DNA of 45,060 nt from Holophagales bacterium. GTDB lineage: Bacteria > Acidobacteriota > Holophagae > Holophagales > Holophagaceae. Under the pieces are notes generated by a model. It searched no databases and had not been told where the DNA came from. It saw nothing but the letters and a program-made list of their open reading frames with translations. Both the position numbers and the translations under genes were made by a program. Below are positions 1 through 8,287 of the stretch, piece by piece. The first letter of the stretch is position 1. Each line of letters starts with the position of its first letter. The stretch is taken from positions 1 through 45,060 of the forward strand of contig JAITFL010000181.1 in assembly GCA_031281385.1 (NCBI GenBank). Direction: 5' to 3'.

Positions 1-125
1 CCCCCCTCTCGGCCCTGTTCTTGAAAAAAATTCCCGAATGACCGATTAAAATTTATTACAAATTTGTCATTTTTGGCGCAAGCATGTCAAAATTAAAGTT
101 CCCTAGCCATATTTAAGGAGTACCG

Positions 126-2246
126 ATGGAGCCCGTTCAAAACAAACTTCTGGAACTGACCAAGAACCTTTGGTGGACTTGGCACCCCGATGTACGCGCA
201 ATATTCCGCGACATTGACCCCAAGCTGTACAACGTCGCGCACAGGAACCCGCTGAGGGTGCTGAAGTCCGTTGACCCTGACTTTTTGGAGGCTAGGGCGG
301 CCGAAGCGGACATTGTGACCCGCGCTGACAGGGCTCTCAGACAACTCAGGGAGTACCTCAACCCCACAACTACTTGGGGGATGGTGCACGGCGGCGCACT
401 AAATGCCCGCCCGGTGGCGTATTTCTGTATGGAATTTGGAATACATGAATGTCTGCCCATTTATTCCGGTGGCCTTGGCATCTTGGCGGGCGACCACTTA
501 AAAGGCGCGTCCAATTTGGGAATACCCCTAGTCGCAGTCGGCCTGCTCTACAACCAAGGCTACACAACGCAGGAATTGGACAATACGCACTGGCAACAGG
601 ACGTGAGAGAGCCGTACGAATTGGAAGACCTGCCAATAAAACAGTGCTTGGACTCCAACGGCCAACCCCTTTGCGTTTCCATCGAGCTGCCAGAAAGGGT
701 ACTCTACGCCCGCATCCTAGAAGCGCCTGTGGGCCGCGTCCGGCTGATCTTGCTGGACACCCGCGACCCCAGAAACAACGAATACGACCAAGCATTGACC
801 GCCCGCCTGTACGGGGGCGACCTTCGCATGAGAATAGAGCAAGAATTTTTGCTGGGGGTTGGCGGAAGCCGAGCCCTCCGCGCCCTTGGCATCAACGCTG
901 GCGTCTATCACCTCAACGAAGGCCACTGCGCGTTTGCCATTTTGGAGCGAGCGATGTGGCGGGTGAAAAATGACGGATACGAGCCGCACCTTGCCATCAA
1001 GGAAAGTGCCCAAGCGACCGTGTTTACCACCCACACGCCTGTTGACGCTGGCCACGACCGCTTCCCGGCAGACCTTGCTTGGAAGCACATGAAACCCATC
1101 GCGGATGGCTTGGGACTCAGCGTAGAGGAAGCGTTGGGCCTCGGCAGGGTGAACCCCGACGACCTTGGCAGCCCATTCATGCCCACCGTCCTTGCCCTCA
1201 AGTGCAGCCGCAGGGCCAACGGCGTCGCCGCGCTGCATGGTGTGGTCAGCCGCAGAATGTGGCAGGTGCTATGGCCCAACAGGGCAGAGACCGACGTGCC
1301 TATCGGCCACATCACCAACGGCGTCCACGTCCCAACTTGGCTTGCCAACGAAATAGACCAGTTGTACAAGATACACTTTGGGCCCAACTGGAGCGACAGC
1401 ATCGTAAGGCCCGACATGTGGGCAAAGGTCGAGGATATAGACCCAGCCGAACTATGGGAAATCAAGCAAGTCCTAAAGGGCCGCATGATTCGCTTTGTGC
1501 GTGAAAAGGCATCGGAAAGGGCCAAGCGCCTTGGCCAGCCCGAACCAGCCCCGGCCCTAGACTATGACGCGCTGACGCTAGGCTTTGCCCGCCGTTTTGT
1601 CACATACAAGAGGCCCGACCTATTGTTCCGCGACCCAGACAGGCTGGACAGGCTGGTGAACAACCCAGAGAGGCCGCTGAACCTCATCTTTGCAGGCCGC
1701 TCCCACCCAGCGGACAACCCTGGCAAAGAGATCATCAAGCGCGTCAACCAAATGCTGGAAGACCCCCGCTTCAAAAAGAGGATCGTGTTTGTAGAAAACT
1801 ACAACATGGAAGTGGGAAGAAGCCTGTACCAGGGCGTTGATGGCTGGCTCAACAACCCCCGCCGCCCGCTGGAGGCCTGTGGAACCAGCGGCATGAAGGC
1901 TGTGATGAATGGTGCGCTGCACATTTCGATTTTGGACGGTTGGTGGGCCGAGGCCTACGATGGTGAAAATGGCTTTGCCATTGGCAACGGGCAGATCCAT
2001 GCCAATCAGGACATCCAAGACCAGCGCGATTGCGAAGCGCTTTATAGGCTGCTGGAAGAAGTCATTGTGCCCATGTACTACGACCGCGACCATTTGGGCA
2101 TTCCGCAAAGGTGGATCAAGAGGGTCAAGCGCTCCATCAGGACTCTTTCGTGGAGATTCAACGCAGACCGCATGCTCATTGACTATGCGCGCAACTGCTA
2201 TCTCCCCGCCGCCGACGCTAACCAAGCTCAGATGCCGACACCCTAG
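126..2246 (+). CDS. glgP: Alpha-glucan (glycogen/maltodextrin) phosphorylase, GT35
   Basis: This enzyme releases glucose-1-phosphate from alpha-1,4-glucans in the cytoplasm, using pyridoxal phosphate. The 706-residue product has the N-terminal region typical of the short alpha-glucan phosphorylase subfamily (start MEPVQNKLLELTKNLWWTWH, DUF3417-like). It then has the GT35 catalytic core, including YFCMEFGIHE and SGGLGILAGDHLK near residues 98-125. The PLP-binding lysine is K591 in EACGTSGMKAVMNGALH. The protein is shorter than E. coli MalP/GlgP (about 800-815), as expected for this subfamily. The ATG follows an AAGGAG ribosome site at 115-120, which fixes the start. No other glycogen genes lie next to it, so it is probably a single transcription unit. 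Family assignment is secure; the preferred glucan is not visible from sequence. Confidence 0.96.
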   Translation: MEPVQNKLLELTKNLWWTWHPDVRAIFRDIDPKLYNVAHRNPLRVLKSVDPDFLEARAAEADIVTRADRALRQLREYLNPTTTWGMVHGGALNARPVAYFCMEFGIHECLPIYSGGLGILAGDHLKGASNLGIPLVAVGLLYNQGYTTQELDNTHWQQDVREPYELEDLPIKQCLDSNGQPLCVSIELPERVLYARILEAPVGRVRLILLDTRDPRNNEYDQALTARLYGGDLRMRIEQEFLLGVGGSRALRALGINAGVYHLNEGHCAFAILERAMWRVKNDGYEPHLAIKESAQATVFTTHTPVDAGHDRFPADLAWKHMKPIADGLGLSVEEALGLGRVNPDDLGSPFMPTVLALKCSRRANGVAALHGVVSRRMWQVLWPNRAETDVPIGHITNGVHVPTWLANEIDQLYKIHFGPNWSDSIVRPDMWAKVEDIDPAELWEIKQVLKGRMIRFVREKASERAKRLGQPEPAPALDYDALTLGFARRFVTYKRPDLLFRDPDRLDRLVNNPERPLNLIFAGRSHPADNPGKEIIKRVNQMLEDPRFKKRIVFVENYNMEVGRSLYQGVDGWLNNPRRPLEACGTSGMKAVMNGALHISILDGWWAEAYDGENGFAIGNGQIHANQDIQDQRDCEALYRLLEEVIVPMYYDRDHLGIPQRWIKRVKRSIRTLSWRFNADRMLIDYARNCYLPAADANQAQMPTP

Positions 2247-2279
2247 GGGGCTGGGGAAGACGCCATAGTGCAATGAGCG

Positions 2280-2304
2280 TTTGAGGCTGCAGTGCAGCCT
2301 CAAA
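2280..2304. terminator. Perfect 12-bp inverted repeat after glgP
   Basis: Arms TTTGAGGCTGCA and TGCAGCCTCAAA flank one central base, 34 bases after the glgP stop. It would fold as a hairpin in the glgP transcript. No T-run follows, so it is either a weak or Rho-assisted terminator or a 3' stabilising hairpin. Confidence 0.4.
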
Positions 2305-2439
2305 TGCCAGCAGCACTTGGGCGGCTTAAAAAGGGTGGCAAGGGGTCAAGGGCTAGGGATTAGTGATAACAATTGATGCGGCTTCGCCGCAGTGATATTT
2401 AATGCGGATTGAGCGCGTGGCTCTGAACGGAGATTGTTC

Positions 2440-2889
2440 CCGCCTGTATCGCTTACATCGAAGCCATCTCCATGCATCCGCCCATACATAGGGCAGTTAG
2501 CGAGGCGAGTAACCGGGGTCTGGGGAGTAGCGCAGCGCGGACTCGCATGCGAGGCCGTGCAAGCGAATCCCCAGTTAGCATCTGGAAAGCTTTTCCACGC
2601 CACAGCACTAAACGCAACAGGCCGAAGCATCTTCATTCGGTAGCAAAGCAGCGCATGACCGCGCTGCGTCATCATTCGGCATAAACATGGCACGGTGCGA
2701 AGCACCGCATCAGTACCGCCGCGCAGCGGCCAACATCGAGGCGTTTACTCAGCATTCGGGCAGCCTCCATTGCTTGGCCTACCGACCCGAGGACGAAAGA
2801 TAGAATCAGGAACTAGAAATAGATTGAACGCCTGTGCTTAACGGAGTCATGCACACAAAAATAGCCGAGTTTTGCAAGAGGCTCAATTG
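2440..2889 (-). repeat. Intergenic element, long type, copy A (reverse, interrupted)
   Basis: The 677-base gap between glgP and aroDE contains no convincing gene. Bases 2787-2889, read on the minus strand, match the first about 100 bases of the element at 7904, including the terminal CTTGCAAAACTC and the block CTGATTCTATCTTTCGTG (one base differs). Bases 2440-2520 match the other end of that element. The middle (about 2590-2780) is unrelated to the other copies and looks like a replacement or insertion. The right end GAGTTTTGCAAGAGGCTC is intact; the opposite inverted end is not recognisable. Confidence 0.75.
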
Positions 2890-2923
2890 AAAAGGTGCGG
2901 CCTCTTGCAACTTGTACCTAATA

Positions 2924-4285
2924 TTACCCCCCGCACTCACCTACAAATATGCGGCTCTGCATGGCGGCTTGGGCTTCAAATAGTTCCGCTCCGCTGACGA
3001 CCCGCAGACCGGCGTCCTTGGCCCAAGCCATAAACGCCGTGTCTTCGCGGTTGACCCACTCAACGGCCCAGCGCAGCGTAGACAGTGCGGCCTCCAATAT
3101 GTCTTGGAAGGGCAGTGGGTCGTCAGTGCCCATGCCCAAACTTGTTGCCTGTATGGCCCCAACAGGGGCCAAAGCCGCAATGTCTTGGGCGGCCAAGGGG
3201 GTGCGCCTCGAGTGCATCAGCGCGTGGCCCCTTTTTGCTGCCACGTCGATGGAAGTCTTTGCTACCCCGCCGCTTCCAAGCACCAGCACTGGACCCTTGG
3301 GCAATTCCGTTAAAAAATGCTCTAGTGCCACTGCATCGGTGTTGGCGACCTGCCATGCGTCGCCGTCGGCCCGATGCCAAATAGTGTTGTTCGGTCCATT
3401 GAAGCCCATCAGTGCAGACAGAGACTCTTTTAGGGGCATGGTCACGCTTGCCCCCAGTAGCGGAATACGCTGTATGGCCTCAAGCGCCTCCTCCGGCGAA
3501 TCCGCTTCCAATGGCAGATAAATCAAATCTTTGAACATTTTTTGAAAGCGCTCGTTGTGGTATTTGGGGCCTGCGCTCTGCAAGACGGGCGAGCCGATCA
3601 CTCCGCAGATGCCATGGCCGGGGTGTATTTTGTGGCACCTCCACGACATCATAGTCCCCAGCTTTATTTGGCCTGGGGATGATTCTTCTGCGTCATCTGG
3701 CGCGGCGTAGGTAAAGCTGCCGCCCCACGCGCCCTGCATGCATCGGCTGGCAATTCCTTTCGGTCCCTGCAAAAAAGCCGATAGGACAACCCGATGGTTT
3801 TTTGCGTCAGCCAGCACAGCTTTTATCGCCGCGTTGTCCGCTAGACGCCCTGCGTGCCCAACCCACTTATAGGCATCGCCCTGGGGCAGGTTTTGCAGCC
3901 TAGCATGAATGTCGAAAACGCCCGGCCTCGTGTGTACGCTCCGCAATAGCCTAGTGTGGCCCAATTCGGCGTTTAGCCAATCTGGGATGCCCAGCTCCCA
4001 TTCTAGGTCAACCCAGTGGGGGCGGCCATTTAGACCATGCCTCATCAGCTCCATCCTGCCCGCTTCGTCCTCGTCTGGCCACCTGCCGCCTTCTGAAACG
4101 CGCCTACAAGACATAATGCAGCGATGCTTGATGGAGTCTATGAATTTTTCCGCGTCCGCGCCTTGGGGCAGCAAGTCCAGCCTGACCTCTGGGATGGCCA
4201 CAGGCGGCAGCCTTTTCGCGCACAAGCGGGCCGCTTCTAAGTCTGTGTGGGTGAGGGGAACTACGTAAAAGGGGAGATGGATCAT
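2924..4285 (-). CDS. aroDE: Bifunctional 3-dehydroquinate dehydratase / shikimate dehydrogenase
   Basis: This protein should carry out steps 3 and 4 of the shikimate pathway. The N-terminal about 200 residues resemble type I dehydroquinase: a candidate catalytic His in LLRSVHTRPG and a candidate Schiff-base Lys in DAYKWVGHAG. The C-terminal half is shikimate dehydrogenase: VIGSPVLQSAGPKYHN (substrate loop), GASVTMPLKES with the catalytic Lys, NTI and NTDA carrying the Asn and Asp partners, and the NADP Rossmann loop VLVLGSGGVAKTS. At 453 residues it is more compact than the plant AroDE fusion. The substrate loop reads S-A-G-P instead of the usual S-L/I-S-P. There is no clear Shine-Dalgarno before the ATG, so the start is less sure than the function. 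The gene lies 83 bases downstream of nrdR in the same direction. Confidence 0.9.
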   Translation of the reverse strand: MIHLPFYVVPLTHTDLEAARLCAKRLPPVAIPEVRLDLLPQGADAEKFIDSIKHRCIMSCRRVSEGGRWPDEDEAGRMELMRHGLNGRPHWVDLEWELGIPDWLNAELGHTRLLRSVHTRPGVFDIHARLQNLPQGDAYKWVGHAGRLADNAAIKAVLADAKNHRVVLSAFLQGPKGIASRCMQGAWGGSFTYAAPDDAEESSPGQIKLGTMMSWRCHKIHPGHGICGVIGSPVLQSAGPKYHNERFQKMFKDLIYLPLEADSPEEALEAIQRIPLLGASVTMPLKESLSALMGFNGPNNTIWHRADGDAWQVANTDAVALEHFLTELPKGPVLVLGSGGVAKTSIDVAAKRGHALMHSRRTPLAAQDIAALAPVGAIQATSLGMGTDDPLPFQDILEAALSTLRWAVEWVNREDTAFMAWAKDAGLRVVSGAELFEAQAAMQSRIFVGECGG

Positions 4286-4313
4286 TTGGACTCGATACGT
4301 TAATTGTAATCCT

Positions 4314-4354
4314 GAGCCACTCGCAAAGCGTCAATTATGCAAGAAGCTCAATTG
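4314..4354. repeat. Solo hairpin of the intergenic element (degenerate)
   Basis: This lies between the nrdR stop and the aroDE start. It begins GAGCCACTCGCAAAGC and ends GCAAGAAGCTCAATTG. These are the two inverted ends of the element family joined through a short centre (GTCA), in the opposite orientation to the copies at 6031, 24168 and 26833. Several arm bases no longer pair. Confidence 0.55.
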
Positions 4355-4368
4355 AACACGATTTGGTA

Positions 4369-4971
4369 TTACCCCCCCTTTTTTGTGGCATCGTCATCCA
4401 CTTCGCCGAAGAGGGGTGGCTGGGAGATGGGGACATGGCGCGGGGCCTTTTCGGGCACTGTTTTGCTTGGCGGAACTTGTTCCGGCGATTTGGCAAAGAC
4501 GCTTCGCCCCTTTCTCTTTGCGGGGTTCACTAGGGATTCCAGCGATTTGACAAAATCCGACAAGTCCTTGAACTCCCTATAGACAGAGGCGAACCTGACG
4601 TAGGCGACGGTGTCAATGGTTTTTAGCCCTTCCATCACCATCTCGCCCAGCGCCATGCTGCGGATTTCTCGGTCTGGCTGTTCTGCCACCTTTGAGTGTA
4701 TGTCCCCCGCCAGCTCTTCCAGAAGCGCCAGGCGCACCGGCCTCTTTTGGCAGGCGGCCAGCATGCCCTTCAGCAGTTTGTTCCTGTCGAAAGGCTCGCG
4801 CCTGCCGTCCTTTTTGACAATCAGTATCGGGACTTCTTCGACCCTTTCGTAGCTTGTGAAGCGGCGCCCGCAGGATAGGCACTCCCTCCTTCGGCGGATG
4901 GCGTCCCCCTCCTTGGCCTCTCTGGAATCAACGACCTTGTCCTCCAAATGTCCGCAAAATGGGCAGCGCAT
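4369..4971 (-). CDS. nrdR: Transcriptional repressor NrdR
   Basis: NrdR represses ribonucleotide reductase genes in response to ATP/dATP. The start MRCPFCGH and the later CLSCGRRFTSYERVE give the four zinc ligands C3, C6, C31 and C34. An ATP-cone domain follows (VKKDGRREPFDRNKLLKGML and on to about residue 150). The protein is 200 residues against a usual about 150; the extra about 45 C-terminal residues are proline- and lysine-rich and look disordered. There is no Shine-Dalgarno, but a good sigma-70-type promoter lies only about 17 bases upstream (4988-5016), so the leader is predicted to be very short. No nrd target genes are in the window. Confidence 0.95.
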   Translation of the reverse strand: MRCPFCGHLEDKVVDSREAKEGDAIRRRRECLSCGRRFTSYERVEEVPILIVKKDGRREPFDRNKLLKGMLAACQKRPVRLALLEELAGDIHSKVAEQPDREIRSMALGEMVMEGLKTIDTVAYVRFASVYREFKDLSDFVKSLESLVNPAKRKGRSVFAKSPEQVPPSKTVPEKAPRHVPISQPPLFGEVDDDATKKGG

Positions 4972-4987
4972 GGAATAAAGGTTAGCC

Positions 4988-5016
4988 TATATAAGGAAAT
5001 AAAGGAATAATGCCAA
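4988..5016 (-). promoter_or_regulatory. Predicted sigma-70-type promoter of nrdR
   Basis: On the minus strand TTGGCA (5011-5016) and TATATA (4988-4993) are separated by exactly 17 bases. The predicted start point is near 4981, giving a leader of about 10 bases before the nrdR ATG. Confidence 0.55.
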
Positions 5017-5130
5017 GCTGCGAATCGAAAGATGCGGATTTTGAAAAAACGAGGGTTTGGCGAAACAATGCAACAATTTTCAAAATTCCGCTAAAGTATT
5101 TCAGGAAAATGGGCGATAAATTAATTGAGT

Positions 5131-6006
5131 ATGGAAATTACACTAGGTGGATTGTCTTCTCCCAACCCGGACGGCCGCGCCCGGCGGGATGGGCCTGTTC
5201 AAAACACCGATTATGCAAATGTTGAAAAGACTTTAGTTGGCTATGCCGCTGAACGCGCAAGGCCAGACATTGACGGTCGGGAAAAGACCGCCGCTGGCGC
5301 AAGCGGCGAGGACACGCTGGAACTCAGTCGTGAGGCTAGGCGTATGCTCGGCGCAAAGCCAGACAATCCAGAAAGTCCAGAAAGCGCCCTGAATGGCTCG
5401 GGCGATGCCAATGGGCAGGAGGCCGTTTCGGCTTCGACGGTGGACAGGGCAGCAGAAGCAAATGCTGAAGAAAGCAAAGATGGCGAAGGCCAAAAGCAAT
5501 CAGCTGCGGGTAGTGGCGATTCAGTGGAATTAAGCCCAGAGGCCCAAAAAATGCTTGATTCTCTCAAGGCCCGCGACAGGGAAGTGAGAGCGCACGAGGC
5601 CGCCCACGTCGCGGCAGGGGCGGGGGTGGTCACGGGCGGGGCGCAGTTCACGCAGCAGCGCGGCCCAGATGGAAACATGTACGCCATTGGCGGAGAAGTC
5701 GGCATTGACGCAAGCCCAATCCCAAATGACCCCCAAGGTACCATGGCTAAGGCCCGCCAGATAGCCTCTGCCGCGCTTGCGCCCGCTGACCCTAGCCCCC
5801 AAGATAGGTCGGTAGCGGCCAGTGCCAGGCAGATGGAGGCCAAGGCCGCCTCTGAACTAGCAAACGCCAAGGCAGACGAAAGAAGCTCTCAGAACGCCCA
5901 AGATACTCAAGCTACAGCCGCGCAGGGCAGACAGGCCATTAACGCATATACGGCTGCGAACAATGATTCAAATCCAATGGCAAAGGCGTATCGGGCCGTG
6001 GCGTAA
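5131..6006 (+). CDS. SprA-related putative metalloprotease-like protein
   Basis: The 291-residue product resembles the SprA-related family (putative metalloprotease CJM1_0395 type). The conserved part is C-terminal: REVRAHEAAHVAAGAG with an HExxH motif at H155-E156-H159, followed by GPDGNMYAIGGEV, PIPNDPQGT and a helical tail rich in Ala and Gln. The first about 140 residues are low-complexity (Glu, Ala, Ser, Asp) with two copies of an ELSxEAxxML-like motif. No signal peptide is visible. I chose ATG 5131 over an in-frame TTG two codons earlier; neither has a clear ribosome site. Proteolytic activity in the family is not well established, so the HExxH motif is only suggestive. Confidence 0.8.
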   Translation: MEITLGGLSSPNPDGRARRDGPVQNTDYANVEKTLVGYAAERARPDIDGREKTAAGASGEDTLELSREARRMLGAKPDNPESPESALNGSGDANGQEAVSASTVDRAAEANAEESKDGEGQKQSAAGSGDSVELSPEAQKMLDSLKARDREVRAHEAAHVAAGAGVVTGGAQFTQQRGPDGNMYAIGGEVGIDASPIPNDPQGTMAKARQIASAALAPADPSPQDRSVAASARQMEAKAASELANAKADERSSQNAQDTQATAAQGRQAINAYTAANNDSNPMAKAYRAVA

Positions 6007-6030
6007 GCCTTCAAATACAATTTGAACGCC

Positions 6031-6075
6031 AATTGAACTTCTTGCAAAACTGACGTTTTACAAGTGGCTCAATTG
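6031..6075. repeat. Solo hairpin of the intergenic element between convergent genes
   Basis: The core CTTGCAAAAC-TGAC-GTTTTACAAG (6041-6064) has one mismatch. Flanking AATTGAACTT and TGGCTCAATT extend the arms to about 20 bases. It lies between the 3' ends of two convergent genes and could act as a bidirectional terminator, although no T-run is present. Confidence 0.75.
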
Positions 6076-6097
6076 GCATAAAGGGCAGTTGTGCGAA

Positions 6098-6883
6098 CTA
6101 TTCGCCTTGGATGATCTTGTACTTCAGCGGGTATTTTTCTGAGTCCAGCGCCAGCTGGCGGCCCTTCAATGTGTTTTTGTTTATGACCAATGGCCCGGCC
6201 AAGTTTGCAGTCATCTGCTTGGGGTCATCATCAGGTATGACTACAAGGGCCAAGACTATTAGGTCGTCGTGCTTTTCTGCGCCCAAAAATTCCGCGTCCT
6301 CGGGTTCCATGGGGGCCTCGAAGTCGGGCTTGATGGCGCCGATGTCCATGCACACAAAGGAGTATTCTTCATGCTGGATGGCCTGCAAAAACTTTAGTGG
6401 GTAGCCGCCGGATGGCTCGAATAGCCTAAAGCGCTTTAGCTCGGGGAAGCCTATCAGTCCGGCAGGGAAATGGACCGTTATGTCAAAGAGAGGGTGCTGC
6501 AATGGGTATTCTTCTGTGTCGAGCACCAACTGGACGGCCACCTTGGTGTGTTTGTTGACCACTATTGGGCCTGCAAGGTTCGCCACCATCTCGTCGGGCT
6601 TGTCGTCGGGGATGATGACAAAGGCCAGCACTATTGCGTCTTCCTCGGTGCCGAGGGCAAGTATCTCGGCATCCTCTGCGGACAGGGAGGCTTTGAAGTC
6701 CAGCTTGAATGCGGCTACGTCCATCGCCACGAAACTCAGTTCGGGATGGTTTGTTGATTGCAAGAACTTGAGCGGGTATGCGTCGCTTGGCTCGATGAGC
6801 TGGAAATCCTTGGCCTCGGGGATTCCAACAATTCCTTTTGGAAAGTGAATCGCTACTCCATCAATTTCATTATTTTCAGTCAT
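6098..6883 (-). CDS. fliW: Flagellar assembly factor FliW, tandem two-domain form
   Basis: FliW binds flagellin and, when free, antagonises the translational repressor CsrA. This 261-residue protein contains two complete FliW units in one chain. Unit 1 is about residues 8-130 (IHFPKGIVGIPEAKDFQLIE ... LAGPIVVNKHTKVAVQLVLD-YPL). Unit 2 is about 133-258 (VHFPAGLIGFPELKRFRLFE ... LAGPLVINKNTLKGRQLALD-YPL). Ordinary FliW is one unit of about 130-150 residues. The start is ATG 6883, preceded by AAAGGA at good spacing; an ATG six codons earlier overlaps that ribosome site and is unlikely. It lies 46 bases downstream of rnd in the same direction. No csrA, flagellin or other motility gene is adjacent, unlike common fliW-csrA pairs. 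Confidence 0.9.
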   Translation of the reverse strand: MTENNEIDGVAIHFPKGIVGIPEAKDFQLIEPSDAYPLKFLQSTNHPELSFVAMDVAAFKLDFKASLSAEDAEILALGTEEDAIVLAFVIIPDDKPDEMVANLAGPIVVNKHTKVAVQLVLDTEEYPLQHPLFDITVHFPAGLIGFPELKRFRLFEPSGGYPLKFLQAIQHEEYSFVCMDIGAIKPDFEAPMEPEDAEFLGAEKHDDLIVLALVVIPDDDPKQMTANLAGPLVINKNTLKGRQLALDSEKYPLKYKIIQGE

Positions 6884-6929
6884 CGGTGTTCCTTTCGACA
6901 AAGATCATAAAGTACAGCATATTGCCAAA

Positions 6930-7817
6930 TCAACTTTCTGTGAATACCTTCCACAAAGAATCAATGCGTTTTTTGCAAAATCTCCAGTTTCTTATGGTTT
7001 TTTCTAGCGCGGCCTTTGTTTTGGGCGGATATTGCATTCTGTCTATGATCCAGCGATTGCCAAGCTCCATGACGGCTGCAATGTCGCCCTCGTTGCCCCA
7101 TTGGTGGCGGAAGTCCAGCAATTTTTTTGCGCGGGCTTCGGCGCTGGGCCCAAGGTCCATCGCCCTGATTTTTTCTATGAGCGGCGGGTCAGCCGGAGGC
7201 GCGTACGCATCAATCCTTTCGAGCAGATGCTTGACTTCAGCGGGCAGCATGGCCAGCTTGGCGGCGATGTCGGGGTTGGAGCCCCCTTGCTCGGCTTCCA
7301 AGGCTAGTTCTCGCAGCAACGGGAGCAGCAGCGCCGCGTCCCTCGCGGCGTACCTCAACTGGCTGTCCCTGAGCGGGCGGTAAATCCAGTTGCTGTCTTG
7401 CTCTTCCTTTGGGATGTCTATCCCAAGCTTTAACTTTGCCATTGTCTTGAGCCCTGGCTGTGCGTATTCTAGGGCTTTGGCCAGCATCATTGTGTCCAGC
7501 ACGGACACGGGTACGATGTCGTAGAGGCGCTTGAGCACAACCCCGTCGCCAGAAAAGTCGTGTACTATCCAAGGGGTTCTGGCCAGCGCCAGCAGCAGGG
7601 GGCGCACCAAGGATGGGATAGCCAAGGGGTCAACCAGCCAAACTTTTTCGTGGGTGGCGATTTGGAGCAACGCCAGTACGCAGTGGTGCATGCCCGTCAG
7701 GCTGAACTCTGCGTCAACCGAAATCAAGTCGGCGTTGTACAGCGCGGGCAGCGCGGCAGCGAGCTTTTCAGCCGAGTCAACTAATGTAAATGGAAGGTCA
7801 AAGGAATCGGATGCCAT
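6930..7817 (-). CDS. rnd: Ribonuclease D-type 3'-5' exoribonuclease
   Basis: This is a DEDDy exonuclease, probably in tRNA and other stable RNA 3' processing. The acidic residues are D35 and E37 in SVDAEF, D91 in HDFSGDGVVLK, and Y156/D160 in YAARDAALLLPL. The 295-residue length covers the nuclease domain (about 10-190) plus a C-terminal helical region in the position of an HRDC domain that does not match it strongly. E. coli RNase D has two HRDC domains and about 375 residues. The ATG has only a weak ribosome site. A promoter at 7839-7867 gives a leader of about 15 bases. Confidence 0.87.
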   Translation of the reverse strand: MASDSFDLPFTLVDSAEKLAAALPALYNADLISVDAEFSLTGMHHCVLALLQIATHEKVWLVDPLAIPSLVRPLLLALARTPWIVHDFSGDGVVLKRLYDIVPVSVLDTMMLAKALEYAQPGLKTMAKLKLGIDIPKEEQDSNWIYRPLRDSQLRYAARDAALLLPLLRELALEAEQGGSNPDIAAKLAMLPAEVKHLLERIDAYAPPADPPLIEKIRAMDLGPSAEARAKKLLDFRHQWGNEGDIAAVMELGNRWIIDRMQYPPKTKAALEKTIRNWRFCKKRIDSLWKVFTES

Positions 7818-7838
7818 TTCTTGCTTTTCAATTTATTA

Positions 7839-7867
7839 ATTATAGCTTAGTATCAGGGGAATTTGAA
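7839..7867 (-). promoter_or_regulatory. Predicted promoter of rnd
   Basis: On the minus strand TTCAAA (7862-7867) and a perfect TATAAT (7839-7844) are 17 bases apart, about 20 bases before the rnd start codon. Confidence 0.55.
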
Positions 7868-7903
7868 CCTCTCACAGATGCCAAGGGGCTAGAGGTCAGG
7901 GGA

Positions 7904-8256
7904 CAGTTGAGCCACTTGCAAAACTCGGCCAATTTTTGTGTGCATGACTCCGTTAAGCGTAGGCGTTCAATCTGTTTCTAGCTCCTGATTCTATCTTTCG
8001 TGCTCGGGATGATGGCCCGGCAACTTGGTTCATTCATCGCCGGTTCATGGAGCCCGTCCGGATGCTTAACTGGGGAACTCGCTTGTTGCATCGCTCGCAG
8101 GCTCGCGCCGCCCCGCTCGCTCCCCAGACCCCGGGTACTCGCCTCGCCTACTGCCCTATGTAGGAGCGGATACATGGACATGGCTTCGATGGGCGGGTGG
8201 ATACATGGTGGCTGGCTTCGATGAGTGCGAAAAGAGTTTTGCAAGAAGTTCAGTTG
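7904..8256 (+). repeat. Intergenic element, long type, copy B (complete)
   Basis: This is the clearest full-length copy, 353 bases. The left end has GAGCCACTTGCAAAACTC and the right end GAGTTTTGCAAGAAGTTC, an inverted pair. The interior shares long blocks with the copy at 21816: TTCAATCTGTTTCTAGCTCC, CTGATTCTATCTTTCGTG, CCGGTTCATGGAGCCCG, CTACTGCCCTATG-like and repeated GGCTTCGATG. No ORF is conserved between copies, so the element looks non-coding. It fills the 470-base gap between rnd and the GDT1-type gene; nothing else was seen there apart from the two promoters. Confidence 0.85.
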
Positions 8257-8266
8257 TCAGTATAAT
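8239..8266 (+). promoter_or_regulatory. Predicted promoter of the GDT1-type gene, overlapping the element end
   Basis: TTGCAA (8239-8244), which is part of the element's right inverted end, and a perfect TATAAT (8261-8266) are 16 bases apart. The start point would be near 8273, just before the TTGGAGG ribosome site at 8276-8282. Confidence 0.45.
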
Positions 8267-8287
8267 TATTCACTCTTGGAGGCCAAA

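Noticed and set aside
2346..2705. 119-residue minus-strand frame after glgP
   Set aside because: It overlaps interrupted element copy A; composition is atypical and no ribosome site is present.
5010..5225. 71-residue plus-strand frame before the SprA-like gene
   Set aside because: It overlaps the start of the better supported gene in another frame and carries the nrdR promoter on the opposite strand; no ribosome site or family match.
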